In this document: positions 49,739 through 62,480 of the stretch, piece by piece | Numbering within the stretch: position 1 is the first letter of the stretch | Layout: each line of letters starts with the position of its first letter | Source of the DNA: Termitomyces sp. T153 | Taxonomy: Eukaryota; Basidiomycota; Agaricomycetes; Agaricales; Lyophyllaceae | NCBI GenBank assembly: GCA_018296165.2 | Contig: JACKQL020000175.1 | Coordinates: forward strand, 1 to 64,000 | Direction of reading: 5' to 3' | Length of the DNA: 64,000 nucleotides | Translations under genes and position numbers: made by a program | The notes under the pieces: generated by a model | Databases searched by the model: none | What the model saw: the letters and a program-made list of their open reading frames with translations, nothing else | Told to the model about the DNA's origin: nothing

Positions 49739-49786
49739 ATGACTTTTGCAATTACGAAACAATCCCAGACTTTCGGGATATTGTTT
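49739..49786 (-). pseudogene. C-terminal stump of a third CMD-like gene
   Basis: On the minus strand this reads WRNNIPKVWDCFVIA, against WRNEIPKVGESLVVA at the end of copy 2 (48280-48325). At DNA level CCGAAAGTC and the flanking CAATGGAGRAA bases are shared. Similarity stops abruptly upstream, so only the last 15 or so codons survive. Confidence 0.65.
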
Positions 49787-52053
49787 CTCCATTGGGCAAC
49801 GATATGGTTACACATAAGTACACCGGTGAACATCAATTAGAGCCCCGTTAAGTACTACATAATAGACATAGTACATGCATGTGGTTGTGAACCTTCACAT
49901 CACGAGTGTGCCTAGCCGGGGCACAGCAGAGCACAGGAATTACCAAGATCATGACTATTGTAGAGTCATAGACCCCAACAAACGGCATTTGATACATTGA
50001 GCGTTCTGAAAACCCCGTCCAGATTTGGATTCAGAATAGGTGAGTCAATGTTATGGGAAACTTGGCTGTAACTCTACTTAGTCCGTCTTCACGTCACCAG
50101 CGTGCCCTAGCAAAGCCGGGCATCGCCGTTACGGCGTCCAGCAGCCGGCTCGCGCGTCGACACGAAGTTCGCTCGTCTCTAGCATTTCTCATCTTCTTCC
50201 ACTTCATTCTCATAATCATCAAAACGTACATCATGTGGTCTGGCTGAGTTACTACTATTAGGACCCCAGATCATACCCTGACAAGCTAGATCCAAATCCT
50301 GACAAGCTAGATCTAAATCCTATGACAAAAACGGCTCCGAAGGGTATTGTTAGTAAATTCGATTGAAAAACCATGGTTGTTGTTGGTTATTATCGGCGTG
50401 ATCTGCGCACGAACAACCGTACTACGTACTCACAATTCGCGTATTCAAGTGAGGTATGCTATGGACGCCTTGTCCTTCATGCGTTTGAGAGCCGTCACAG
50501 TTGCTATCATCCCTCGACCTAAGTTATCTGCATGTTAACTCTTAGGCAGACACACGTACGATAACTCTTGCTGGAAACGGGTGTACCTTCCGAGGATAAT
50601 CACAGGAGATGCTGCGCAGTGTCCGTGAAATGGTTCGCGATGTCTGAGCATCTTCCACGAGCACATAACCCCATGTGAGTAGCCAGTTACCTCTGTGTGT
50701 GTCGAACTGACCTGATATCCTCTCCAGGATTCCTTTCAGCGCTCATGATACGCTCATGTATGCACGCTAGCTCTCAATTCATCTAAGTTGAATGTTATCA
50801 GTTGTCCGTTCGTCTATCCTCATCGATCTTCTCAAGTATGAAGACGAGTGTTGCAACTTGCGCATAGAAATTTCTATCTCGTAGATCTATTAGCATTGAC
50901 CACCACTAAGTACAGTACAACGCGACTGTCCCTGACCGTCTAGAAATGAAATCTTATGCCATGTTATCCAATAGTCTGGACTCCACGCTGTACAAATCTC
51001 TTTCATACAATCAACGGTTTCTCTGCGTTGGGGACAATGAGGAGCTTCGTGACCAATACTGGATGTGAGTCCTTCCAAACCCAGACATTGTGCCGCGGCG
51101 CATGCTAGTGAACGCGTGAACGCCATGTACTTTTTTGGGGATGCATATACCGAAATATTTTATCCATATCTACATAGATAGTTTCTATAGTTGGTAGGGA
51201 TAAAACAAGATTACCGGCCACGGTCCGCGCACGAACAGCCCGGACCCCATACTACGGTCGCGGAACCAGGTGCACTACGGACTTGACTGCCTTCGGGCGT
51301 TGTGATAAATGTAACTGTTAGCTTCCTCCCCCCCAACAACCATATATATACCTCTGGGACCCCCCGAGGTTGCAGGACCGACAATCTGGACTGAGGGGTA
51401 AACGACGCTGAACGTTGAACCTCAGTTCCCCGATTTGTCACATGAAGTGGCGTCTCCATTATAATCTAAGATGACAGTGTAAGTGAAAGCCTAAGCTTAA
51501 GGCTGTGGCTATTGTTTGGACATCCATGTGGATGATTTGTTTGGACATCCATGTGGGTGAGATGATCATGTCCCAGGCATTCCGGGCCGACCTAGCTCCA
51601 AGTTTGGCTGTCAAGAGCCAGGTACATTTCCCACTACTTCATTGAACGTAGTGGATTTGTCGAAAGGACAAATTTTTACCAATCGGTGTGTTTCAACGAA
51701 TGATCACTGACCACCCTGCGATGATAGGCATGAAGCGGACCAGTGACCAATAAATGTCAAGTAGCGGGCTCTGCGGCCGTGACAAACCCCTGAAATCAAC
51801 GTGAGATAGCCGTCAGTGTCGGGTCCATAAGCTTCGTCATTCAGCTTCAGCACGTGTATTTTGTTGTGCTCCCAAGCGTCGGTTTCAAATGTGTTACGAC
51901 AAATGAGGATTCAGAATATGGATCAACGACCATTTTCTAGATCTGCGGGCAACCCTTCCATATTCGTGGCGAGCACCTATTCATCCGGACTACTAGTATT
52001 GTTCCACTGCCTAATAACGGAGGAGAATAAATATAACTCCGGGGAAACAACTC
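49787..52053. other. Gene-poor interval with short tandem repeats
   Basis: About 2.3 kb without a supportable gene. It holds a 21-bp unit twice in tandem (CCTGACAAGCTAGATCCAAAT, 50277-50318) and a 25-bp unit twice (beginning TTGTTTGGACATCCATGTGG, 51512-51560). A 64-aa frame at 50053-50247 and an 82-aa minus frame at 51211-51459 have no recognisable features beyond a hydrophobic stretch in the first. The 3' end of Dicer follows. Confidence 0.4.
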
Positions 52054-55000
52054 CTAATCATATGATATGTCTTCCTCTTTGATAGAATCCGCTTCTTTCA
52101 AACCCGCGACGTTATTCTTAACAACATCGTCAGTTGAAACGGCATCTTTTCTAAACTTGGCCTCCTGGCAATCACACAATTGCAAGAGCGAATGGGAACG
52201 ACCAGAATCCTTTAGCACGGCCAAGGCCCTTTCCGAAGCTATGAACTTCGAGACTGATTGGCTTGCCGCCAAAATCGGCCCCGTCACAATCGTTCCGTGG
52301 ACAAGGACCGCAACGCCATCCCTCTCCATTCCATTGTGGATTCTCTTTCTTTTTCTGAAACAATCATGATTACCTAGCCGGATAGTTCAATGGCAAGACG
52401 GATCTTACTCTATGGAAAGTTTTGAACAGCCTGCTTCGGCAATCCATTGTCTGAGGGTGGTCACCGGATCCAACGCAATAGATGGAGATAATGCTGATAG
52501 AATGTCTTCCATAGAATTTTCAACGACGGCAGCAGTTTTATCGTAGTTGTAGGCAGAGTCGACAAGGACAGCTCCCATCACACTTTCGAAAACGTCACTG
52601 AGAGCTTTCGGTGGATCGTACTTCCATCCCCGTTCGACGATTTCTTTGCCCGTTGTCGATCGCAAAAGGGGAACGTATGATTCAATGGCTTCCATCAAGT
52701 CCATACGGTTGACAAGCAGAATGCGATGTAGGTTCAAACGTCGAACGGCAAGAGATGCTAACGATGGGGAGCAGACCGCCTTTGCTCTTGGTAATGATAA
52801 TTGATGGGAAGTTGCATTAGGGAACTTTTTAAAGAGATAATCGAGGACAACCAGATCCAACAGAGCTGAATGGATGGGGTGATGTTAGAACGAGGGGATA
52901 TTATCAAATGGAAAAGAATCTCACAGTCACCGAGGAATTCTAAACGTTGATAAGGAGAACCTCCTGAACATATCGAAGGATGTGTAACAGCTTCGACAAG
53001 AAGCTCAGGTCGATGAAAAGTGTAGCCAAGACAGTTTTCTAAGTCAATAAAATACTGCGAGACATTACAAGCCACTGGAGGTCGGCTATATCGAATCGCC
53101 CAGGGGATGGGCCCCCCGAAAGAAAGACCAAGCGATGTACCCGTATGGAGGGTCATGGGGATACCACCAGTTAGGAAACTAGCACCGATGACTGCCTCCA
53201 TGCAGTCCTGTAAACTTCGACGAGGATATCGTCGACACACACACCTATCTGCTGATGGGTTCAATGACTTATCGACACTCTCCACGTACCTCCATGTATG
53301 AACGTTGTGGCGCTCGCTTGTCACATACGCCTCAAGTCCTATATCTTTCGCACGAGCAAGCAGAAAACGATTGGAAATGGAACTGGCCCTGAGGATAGAT
53401 AGCTGGCCTTCGTGGCGATGAGGATACTTATTATATAGATGGACAGTAGTACATAGTTTCAGAACGGAATCGCCCAAAGTCTCGAGTCGCTGATTGTTAT
53501 AGCCCATATCGGCACAGGGCAGAGTGAGAGCTTCAACAAGGAGATTATCTATTATCGGCGGAAGACCAAGTTCAAAGCGAGCGCGATGAGCGCGGTAGAC
53601 GTCGCTGATTCTGTGACACAGAGCAGGAAGCACTTCATAGCCCTCGCGGATATTAGGCGACATAGCAAACCACTGACATGAATCTCGCGGAAGCACAAGC
53701 CCATTGGATGCTGTATGCACCATAGTGGGGATAGTTGTCGTCTCGGAATGCAGATTATAGAGTCCATCGGAAGAACGAGGAAGTAAATGTACTTCTACCA
53801 GTGGTCCGTCAGTTGGAACACGGGCAGTCCATCTCTTCCTTGTCCATTTCTGAACAAAATACTCGTGGTAGTTTCCATGGCCGTCTTCGGTTGAACCCGT
53901 TGGTGGCTTCGACATAGGCGTCAGGTCATTGCGGATATTGTGAAGCAGATATGGCCTTCCAAACTGGTTGGTATTCATAATGATGAGATTGTCAAAGTCG
54001 TCCTCGTTGATAACACTCCAGTCGGAATACCCACGGGGACCAGCGACAAGTAACTCCATGGCATCAAAGTCTATTTCGCAAAACGCAGTGAGAGGCACGA
54101 GAAATAGGCTAGTGGGAAGGGACAATGGTCGTGCTGTGACGCGGAGCCATATACTTAGTCTCGTGAACTCAAGCATCAGTCTTCTTTTGTGCGGCTCATC
54201 TTCATCCTCAAAAACCAATCGTCGGCCTGGTCTTGTACATACAGATTTGCCGCAGACGACATCGACAGGTGGGAGCCTGGTTCCAGTAACAAGCCCAGCG
54301 ACAAGTCGATTGTCGATGTAGACCGGGTGGATCCACAAGCTACGCCCTGTGGTCCAGGGATCATGGACAAGGACATCCAGCATAACAGGCACTTGTGAGA
54401 CATCAGTAATGGGGCGACCGTCTGCATCTTCGGTTTCTCTTCCTTTGGAACCTGAGACAGGTAAGAGAAAGTCGTCGAAAACATTGAGCTCGTGCAATTT
54501 CTTGACGGCTATAAAAGCAGCTGCACGTTTAGCTTCTTTCTTCGAACGTCGAAGAGGTCCGGTGAACGTGAGATCATCAGGTGAAAGAGGTATACTGGAT
54601 GGTAAGATAATTGTGGTTTCGAAGTCACCTGAATATTTGGGAACATGCTGAGGCGTGAAAGGATCTCTTGGAACGAGAGAACAGAGACGATTGAGAAGTG
54701 ATATGGAATTATCGTAGGTAAGAACTGCCCCAGTCGATTCTACAACGTATCGCTCACGCTCCACAAGGTCTGCAGGTTCAACTTCGTCATCGTAAAAATG
54801 GTCTTCAGATGACCCATCTTCTGATATGTGACGAGACCGGTAAATTTTGTTGATCTCTGGTTCAGCAGTTTTTAGCGTCTGATATCGAATGAGATGTGCA
54901 TTGTCGCCCTTTTGTATCATCACAATGAAGGTTGAAGTCTTGTTTCTAGCCCGGCCGCGAGACTGGACGTATCCGACCATGTGGGCCAAGGGATCAAAGC

Positions 55001-56633
55001 GTATGACAAGATCGCATGCCTGTGTCGTAAGCACAACGGGTGATATTTTGAAACAGGGAGAAATCATACCGGAAAGTCAAGTCCCTCTTCAGCCACTGAA
55101 GTTGCAATAACTGGGGAAGAGCATCAGGGTACATTTTCGGCCTTACCGTGCAAGAGAACACAAAGCTTACGGAGATTGATATCGCCGCGCCTAAATGACT
55201 CAAGAGTGTCTTTGTGTCCAGCAGGAATCGATTTTCCAATTCCATCACTATTGACACCTTGCCCCATCAGTGCACCACAACGAAAAAGGCTGTTTAGTTC
55301 TGGGATCATAGGTAGAATCTGAGCTAGGCAGGTGGCTGTCTGGCGCTGCTCCACAAAGACGATCCCCTGGAAACCCGGCCTATGATATGCAAGAAGCAAC
55401 TCTACCAAGATTCGAATTTTTGGGGTACACCATGTCAGAGAGAGAGGAAGAGGGACATTGGTAGCCAGGGGAGCATCCATGAAAAGTAATTCTTCGAAAT
55501 CAACATAAATTTGCTGGATCTGCCAAAAATCAACAGGCGGAGGCTTTAATTGTCCCTGCGATGGTAAACCCATCTCAGCGGCATGATCTATTGATTGTAC
55601 GTTGCCCAGATAGGAATCATGAATACGGAGTATATGTTGTTCTAACTCAACATGCAGAAAGAGCGACGCTGCGTATGGTCCTATGTTGGAAAAGGTCGAG
55701 AAATATCTGATCTCTAGTGCATTCCAAGGTATCTCGAGTTCATCCCAGATACGTCTCTCAAAGACTTGAAGGTAGTCCCACAATGTCGGAGAAGGGTAAT
55801 CGGTATATGAATCCTCCGGAGGCGGGTATTCCTTGATTATCTGCTGACAGGATCAATCACAGCCTCACAGATGTCGATATACTTACTTCGACTGGCTTTG
55901 GAGAGTGGTTGTGAAGTTCATCGAGATGGGCACGGACAGCGATGACTTTGGAATCCATGTTAGCTTCGAGGGTAGTTAAAGATCCGATTGGGTCCCTTGG
56001 GTTCCATATAGGTGAAGCTGTCATCCCAAAAATCTTTGGACGACAGGCCGTTGCAGGAGTCTGAAAGTATTCGCGCATAATGCCGTTATAAGGGTGGTTT
56101 TTCCGAGTATGATGACATTCATCAAAGATCATCAAGGATACTCTGTCAATGCTCCAGATAGCATGAGTCAAGATGTTGAGAAAAATCTGGGCTGGGAAGG
56201 GTGATCAGTGCATCGAGTTGAGTAAAAGAGAGCTTCAGTACCAGTCATCACGAAGACGTCGTGGTGATCAAACCGCTTCTTCCATCGAACTCTGTCCGTC
56301 AAGTCTATGTCAAGCACTCCATGCAGCTTGATCACGCGTAGAGGAGTATTTTGAGTAATAAAGTTGCCTTGTTGTTCCACTAGAGCGACTTTGGGCACGA
56401 GGAAGACGATGACTTTGTCTTTTGATGTTTCCAAAGTGGATATCCAACGAATGAGCAAAAGGCCGATCAACGTCTTGCCTGATCCAGTGTCCAGCGCAGC
56501 AATGATATTCTCTGAGTATCTTTATAGGCCCAATTCTTAATTACAAGATATAGATGATCTCACCTGTTTGAGCCTTTGCAAATACTTCTTCTTGGTATCG
56601 GCGAGGTAACAAGCTTTCTGGTGGACTTTCCAT
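52054..56633 (-). CDS. dcl: Dicer-like ribonuclease III
   Basis: Enzyme cutting double-stranded RNA into small interfering RNAs. The start MESPPESLLPRRYQEEVFAK leads into the helicase: Walker A DTGSGKT, DECH box MIFDECHHTRKNHPYN, then the C-terminal helicase lobe with EQRQTATCLAQIL, ACDLVIRFDP and QSRGRARN (motif VI). A dimerisation domain follows (RRSKKEAKRAAAFIAVKKLH). RNase IIIa has NNQRLETLGDSVLKL and DCMEAVIGASF; RNase IIIb has YQRLEFLGD joined by splicing to ALLDLVV, and DVFESVMGAVLVDSA. Both keep the catalytic acidic pairs. After the last intron comes a basic KRKRIHNG and a short dsRNA-binding-like end (SKFIASERALAVLK) with an acidic tail. I cannot identify a PAZ domain by eye. Introns are few in the central 2.3-kb exon. 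The gene looks intact and active. Confidence 0.95.
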
Positions 56634-56968
56634 CGCAGGAGGATGAAAGTCGTAAAATATATAATTCGGGTGTGAAATTGGGGTGAGTCATGCCAATGGT
56701 CACTAGCGGTAATAGAACCGAACCATAAGTATATATTTTTTGCAGAGCGAGTCCGGAAGCAAGCCGCGACCCAACCAAAAGGAGCAACGGCCTCTCAAAT
56801 GGATCACGTGAGATATTATCCCAGCCGCGGCAGCCATCTCAAGTTCCGCAGCGCAAGTGATAACTTGTATCCATACATAAAGTGAAGGTTTACATTAAAA
56901 GAAGTCCTTCGACGCCTCTCGAAAACCTTTGATCACCATTTTGACTACTCAAAGTCTAAACTACTATC
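56634..56968. promoter_or_regulatory. Divergent promoter of Dicer and phosducin-like gene
   Basis: 335 bp between the two starts. No certain motif; an ACTACTATC precedes the plus-strand start closely. Confidence 0.4.
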
Positions 56969-57950
56969 ATGGCTGTTAACCCCAACGAAGATACTGAATT
57001 GTATGATTGCACCTACCTTCAATTGTTCCATCTCATTTATGTACCTAGTAATGATATACTTCGAAAGCATGGAATCTTGCCAGCCCGAGAATCTACCCCT
57101 CCGTCACCATCTCCACCGCCTTCTCCTACCTTCGATGATTTACTGAACGATTTCACACCATCTGAACTGCGAGAGTTGAGTGAAGATGCTCGAGATGATG
57201 AAACAGAACGGGCGATCGCTGCATACAGGCTTCAGCGTCTGGCCGAGGATCGCAAGGCAGATAAGAGAGCTCGTTTCGGTCGTGTGTATCCGATCGGAAG
57301 GGATAATTATACTCGAGAAGTTACGGAAGCTAGTAACATCAGCGAAGATGATGACGAGGAAGGGGCAGGGACAGGTGTGGTTTGCTTTCTCTACAAAGAC
57401 GGGCGAGTCATTCTCCATCAAAACCTAAATCTTATTACATCTTACGTATGTCATGATCCAGCATTCCTCGGTCAGATCGAGCTTTTCAACACATCCGGCT
57501 GCTCGCAGAGCGCTACCCCCGAACAAAATTTGTTTCAATCGTAGGCGACAAATGTATACCCAATCTGCCTGACAGTCGCGTGCCCATGATCATTGTGTAC
57601 AAGAAAGGAGAAATTCGCAATCAAATTGTTGCTTGGGGCGCTGACCAGGAGCGACGAATAGAGGGTACGCACGTTCCTTTGTTTCCTCCGGAATGCACGT
57701 CAACTCAATGTGATGTTTAGAGCTGGAAGCCATTCTTCTGGTGACAGGTGCACTTCACATGCCTGAGCGACCACCCGGACATCGACGCAAGGACAATGAG
57801 AGTGACGATGACGAAGACGACGAAGACGATCCTTCTTCACGTATGCGATCAAAAGCCACGTCAACGAATGGGAAGCCACAAAAGAACATACGGGGCGGTT
57901 CAAAATCTAAAAGCGATGACTCTGACTCAGACTTTGACTTTGACTTATAA
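56969..57950 (+). CDS. plp2: Phosducin-like protein (PLP2/VIAF type)
   Basis: Thioredoxin-fold co-chaperone of the CCT chaperonin assisting actin and tubulin folding. Exon 1 MAVNPNEDTE joins FNDILRKHGILPARESTPPS after an intron at about 57000-57048. This is followed by acidic helices, VYPIGRDNYTREVTEAS and VVCFLYKDG. A GC-AG intron (57403-57461) leads to IPRSDRAFQHIRLLAERYPR, then FVSIVGDKCIPNLPDSRVPM, IIVYKKGEIRNQIVAWG and, after an intron with its donor at 57665, ELEAILLVTGALHMPERPPG. The tail is strongly acidic and basic in blocks (ESDDDEDDEDDPSS, then DDSDSDFDFDL). DNYTREVTEAS and WGAD are family hallmarks. Confidence 0.92.
57403..57461 (+). other. GC-AG intron in the phosducin-like gene
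   Basis: The only splice that joins LYKDG to IPRSDRAF in frame uses donor GG|GCGAGT and acceptor CCAG|C. No GT donor gives this product, and the GCGAGT context is strong for a GC donor. Confidence 0.75.
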
Positions 57951-58057
57951 CATGTGTTTTGTGTCTACATTACATACTTCTAATCCACCAGATATCTAAT
58001 CGATGAACGAAAGACAAAGACAATTCATCGGAAAAAGAATGAATGGTAGGGAACGAT

Positions 58058-60519
58058 TCAAAAGGCTATCGAGTCGTCGAGACTGTTACCGGACCCAAGC
58101 AAAGGCAAGGGACACGGTACCCTGACTGGTGAATGTGGCTGCCGCATAACTGTCACTGTTTGATATAGAGTATGCCTAGATGCGAAGAGGTTGTCAGCTA
58201 CAATGGTACGCTTCGTGCTTCACTGAAAATGAAAACGTACCTCTCCCTGATGTGATTTGTGATCAAAGCAGCATCACCAAACATATTGCAAATGTGGCAA
58301 CGGAAAAAAGGTTCTTCACCGACGATCTGAGCTACAGCAGTAGCATAAAATGGATCACTGAGATCCAGTTTGATCCATTTTGGTGGTGGAAGTTGTCTGG
58401 AAATGCTGATATGGTCAATGGCATGCATTATCTATAGTATACCAAGAACATGTTAGCATGATAGTCCCCTCATCAAAGAGGAGAAACAATACCGCTCGCC
58501 TCCAGGACATGACCAACCTGCCATCAGTCGAACACCTACAAGACCTGCATTCAAAAAGGAACGATAATCCATCCATTGTGGCCGCCGTTGTAGTGTTCGG
58601 ATCGTATCCACCAGCAGCGATAATAGACCGTGCGGCGAGGTGAGCACTTTCATGGAAGGAAATACGGTCACCACCAAAGTTCCAAAACTCTTGCTGCAAG
58701 TCATCAAAAAGGCGCGCCACTGACACTGAGTTATAATCGCGATCAGGACGTCGAGAAAAGGCTGATGGGTGTATCAAAACATCCTTCTGACCGATAGGCT
58801 CCCTGTACCCCGGGCCATCGCAGTAAAAGAAAGTCGTTGCTAGATCCAGATGCGCGACGCTCACCGCCCTTGGCATCAGTGGAGATTTTCGCATGATCTG
58901 CACAAGGTCCTGCCGCTTTTGTCGGTGCCACAGCGAAGAAAGCATAATTATAGCATGAGGTGGTGGGAAGTCATTAAAGGTGATGTCTTGCTCCACCGGG
59001 GAAGACTCGATAACGGATTTAATTGGAAACGCCTGCGATAGCTCCGAAATCGGCACGGAAGTAGAACAGCGTGGGGGGCAGAGGTCGGAAATGTATTTTG
59101 CGAAAAGTCGTCGACGTCGCGTGATCTGGTCGAGTCGATGTTCTTCGCGGAGCTTGGATTCGACTTGAATCATGAAGTCCATCAACGAAGGTTTTATGTT
59201 CGCCCAAACTGTGCCAATGGAATTAGTTCTCAGGTACAATAGTGCACGGACGAAAGGCGGGATTGGATAGCTCACCGCGTGCTGTGAGGTCCCCCGTCTT
59301 CTTTATAAGTTTGTGCTGACGAAGCAGGTCCAAGTCCATTTTCTCGATGACGTCTTCATAACCTTCGGGACATACCGTATTCGTCAGTCAAGATGAAGAG
59401 TCAGGTTACGAGGGGTAAGAACCGTACCACTGGCGATTAAGTTTCGAACAACTCTGAAGGTAAACCAATTAGTTCAAACAAAGACGCGTTCCGATATAGA
59501 CTGAAACCCTACGCGTCCAATCTTCTCTGACGGGCAGCAGCCAACTCGTCGCCACGTTTTTGTGCCTGATTTTGCTGCCAAGCAGCTAAGTTATCCTGAG
59601 CGTGGTTCAATCAGGTAGGTCATTGCGCACTGCACTGGGATGAATACTATTTACCGCAATCACAACCCATGCCGCGTGATCAAGTCGTGTTTTGCTAAGC
59701 CACATTTCCAGCTCTTGTGGCTGGCGTTTCGCAATCGCGTGCTCTTCGGATAGCTGTTGAAGGATGTCGAGATTTACGATATTTTGACAGGTGTCTCGGC
59801 TGGTAATTGGCGCGAAGGAGGTGTTATGAACGACCTTCCCGGTCAGCCGGGCAAATTCCCAACATTCATCTGGAAGCGACGGAAAAGATCTAGATTGGCG
59901 TAGTTTTTGGGTGCGTTGAAAACTTGTCTTTGCCTTCAGTCAAATAACATGTGAAATCGAAAGATTAACGTACTGGTTGGGGAAGCATTTCGAGCATGAT
60001 CTACTCCTGCTAATCCATATAATTGTCGGGGCCCGTTCGATACAGCAGTACTAGCGCAAGCAAGAATCCTCAAGCGCCGATCAACAAGTGAAATGCGACA
60101 AAACACTAACGTGACATAGAGAGGAGAACATGAGGTTCGCGTACTCGGGCTCCGACATATTTGGTGGGCAGTCTGGAAGGTCTTCAACGTGCGAAAGAGC
60201 ATGCCGCCAAATCCATTTCGAATTACGGCTCATGAGAAACGCGCGCATCTGTTTCCAAGACCGCGAGAGGCGTAAAAGGTCGAGAGGATGCAAGTATCCA
60301 AATATCTGTCGATACGTGAGTGAACGTTGATGGATTTCCAAAGGACTGGAATAACTTTACCACAAATAGAATGTCCAAGGGAAGGTCGGGAAGCCGCGTT
60401 AATCTTCCTCGGCGGCCTCGTAGGGGCTTCTGGATTGCTGTTGAGGAGGGGTGTCCGAGATGCGCATCACGGACGGTCGTCTGCATTAATGTATGCCTTG
60501 CGTATTTTGATGGGCTCAT
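58058..60519 (-). CDS. F-box protein with cysteine-rich motif (copy 2)
   Basis: Same layout as the gene at 18247-20736. A basic N-terminus (QKPLRGRRGRL) leads to the F-box LPDLPLDILF, completed after an intron by IFGYLHPLDLLRLSRSWKQM. Then come WIWRHALSHVEDLPDCPPNM, SEPEYANLMFSSLCHV and a middle region of several small exons. A long C-terminal domain follows (LREEHRLDQITRRRRLFAKY; VARLFDDLQQEFWNFGGDR; FHESAHLAARSIIAAGGYDP; FLFECRSCRCSTDGRLVMSW) and a final Cys cluster FRCHICNMFGDAALITNHIR. The last exon ends LDDSIAF at the stop 58058-58060. It is probably an SCF ubiquitin-ligase substrate receptor with unknown target. The start could also be the later Met of MQTTVRDAHL. Exon borders in 59290-60100 are uncertain. 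Confidence 0.75.
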
Positions 60520-61817
60520 TGAAAGAAGTTGGAAGGGACGGGAAAACGGGCGAGCCTTTTTATACGAGCGAACGGCCCAACCATGGGCCGCATCGACAAC
60601 TCCTTTATGAAGGTGAGGCGGCCACGTGACAGGTATGGATGTCCCGGAAAGTCCATACGACAGATTGAGGTAGCTATTTTCCCTCTTCCAGGGCCGTGAT
60701 ATCGATAAAGCGACAGCGTGGTGGTAGCACAGAGTGGATGCTTTGAATTCATGGAGCCCAGGGGACCACTGATGTATACTTCGGCGGCCTGTTAACAGTA
60801 TTGCGTCGTCTTGAGCCTGGTGGTGGCGTGATCTGTAGTACTATATTGTGATCGCCGGCCTTAATCGGGAAAGCTACCAATATCCACCTGTTTCTTCTGG
60901 CCGCTCATAAAGCTTTGAAGCCTAATCGTGCGCCGCAAGACGTGTGTCTGTAGAGGATATGTGTCGGATTTAATACGTATCGGTCGCCATGTGGGGATTT
61001 GTAGTCATGGAGTGGGGGATCGTCTCCTCCCGGTCTTTCAAACGCAAATTCGAATGGCACGAGTCAGGTACATCCAAGGTGAGTGTAAAGTTTGACGTAC
61101 TTTAATAGAGATCCGGGCATCGGGGCTTAGACCACCACATATGTTGAAACCAGACAAACCTTATTGCTTCCAACTTGCTCCACGCTCCCACCATTAAGCA
61201 CAACTCAAGTCAGATAATATTGATTCTCGTGATAGTTTTTTGGACATTGGACTCTCAAATACAAAGAAAGTCTGAGGAGCCGCTTTACTTACATTTGACG
61301 ACGCCTATGGATAACCTATGATCAATTCTTGAGTATAAATGATTGAACGATTGATATGGAAGATACCGGAGTCAGCCAAGAGTCCCATCTGAATCCATCT
61401 TGCCTACTTGGCAAGCGCGAGGAAAATCCGTTTATGCGGTGACAGCCGGAATCTTCTTAGAAGGCGAGAACACGAGAACTTAGCTTCACACAAAGGAAGG
61501 GAAGAAATAGTTTTGAACGATTTTGGACATTGTACGCGGTGTCTTCGGGCCCCGTTGTGGCCAAAACTCAAGAGTCAACGCAGACGGTGAACAATGTCAA
61601 GCGCGAAGTGGTAAAGAGCGCGGATGTCGTGCCAATGCCTGATGGTCATTGTTTAAAGTTACAATCACTGGCACGTGGGTGTTCTAGACCATTGTTCGTC
61701 GCGTGACGTCACACGCGATTGTGAGGGCCACAGATTTTGTGATGCCACTGGTAGATAAATACTGCGCGGCTCTCATGGAGGTCACTACCTTTTCTGACCA
61801 TTATACATCGCTGCAGA
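60520..61817. promoter_or_regulatory. Intergenic, with CRE-like palindrome
   Basis: About 1.3 kb without a supported gene. TGACGTCA (61704-61711), a perfect bZIP/CREB-type site, lies about 107 bases before the next start, and an AT-rich TAGATAAAT (61752-61760) follows it as a possible TATA-like element. Confidence 0.45.
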
Positions 61818-62480
61818 ATGACTGGTGGGCCTGGTTTCAAACTCTTTAATTCATATCTCACCTCATTTCTCCTGTAGAAACCACCTCCAAGCGAAGGTCG
61901 CCGGAATCTGATCCCAACACGCGTCCGTCAAAGGTTGTAAAGGCTGCTGCTCCCCAATCCCAATTGACTAAGAAAGAGTCCAAGAAGGGAAGGAAGAGGA
62001 GGGCAAAAGTGCGTCTTCTGGTCATGTGTCTCAATGTACTGACTATTTCTCTTCGCTTTGCAATCAAGCTGCAGCCCTCGATTTCTGCCGAGACGTTTAA
62101 TTCCGCTGCCTCGCTGCTGCATGTAAATTTAACCCATACGGCGCCCACGAATGGCGACCCGGAGACTGAGGTCGTCAGGGTTGATCCTGGATTCATCGGG
62201 AACGTTTCTCTGGCTCCGAACACGTTCTCGACAGGAAGCTTTGGCTGGAAAGGAAGCAAAAGGCTTACAGTTGAGCTGCCAAGCTCAAACAGAGATGGGA
62301 ATGAAGAGGTTCAGGTCATGTTGTCGTGCGTGCCGTCTTATGAGGACTTTGGAAGTATTTTTTGACTTGTGCGAATACAGAATCAACGCGACCGTGATCG
62401 GAAGCAAACCCGCTCAACTTGGTAAAATGAACGATGCTGCTGAAGAAGAAGAAATCAACAAGGAGTCGAAGGAGGATTGA
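61818..62480 (+). CDS. Small lysine-rich protein, function unknown
   Basis: Exon 1 is just ATGACTG. After a 5' intron (about 61825-61876) the frame continues TTSKRRSPESDPNTRPSKVV and a strongly basic KKESKKGRKRRAK, a likely nuclear signal. An intron with donor at about 62010 leads to the conserved-looking core LQPSISAETFNSAASLLHVN, then GSFGWKGSKRLTVELP and EVQVMLS. After a last intron near 62325-62380 it ends with INATVIGSKPAQLGKM and an acidic tail EEEEINKESKED. About 165 residues. I do not recognise the family. The alternating basic/acidic ends and a beta-rich centre with GWKGSKR suggest a nuclear chromatin- or RNA-associated protein, but this is a guess. Confidence 0.6.

Noticed and set aside
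50053..50247. 64-aa frame with hydrophobic C-terminus
   Set aside because: The hydrophobic stretch is at the end, there is no signal peptide, and nothing else supports it as a gene.
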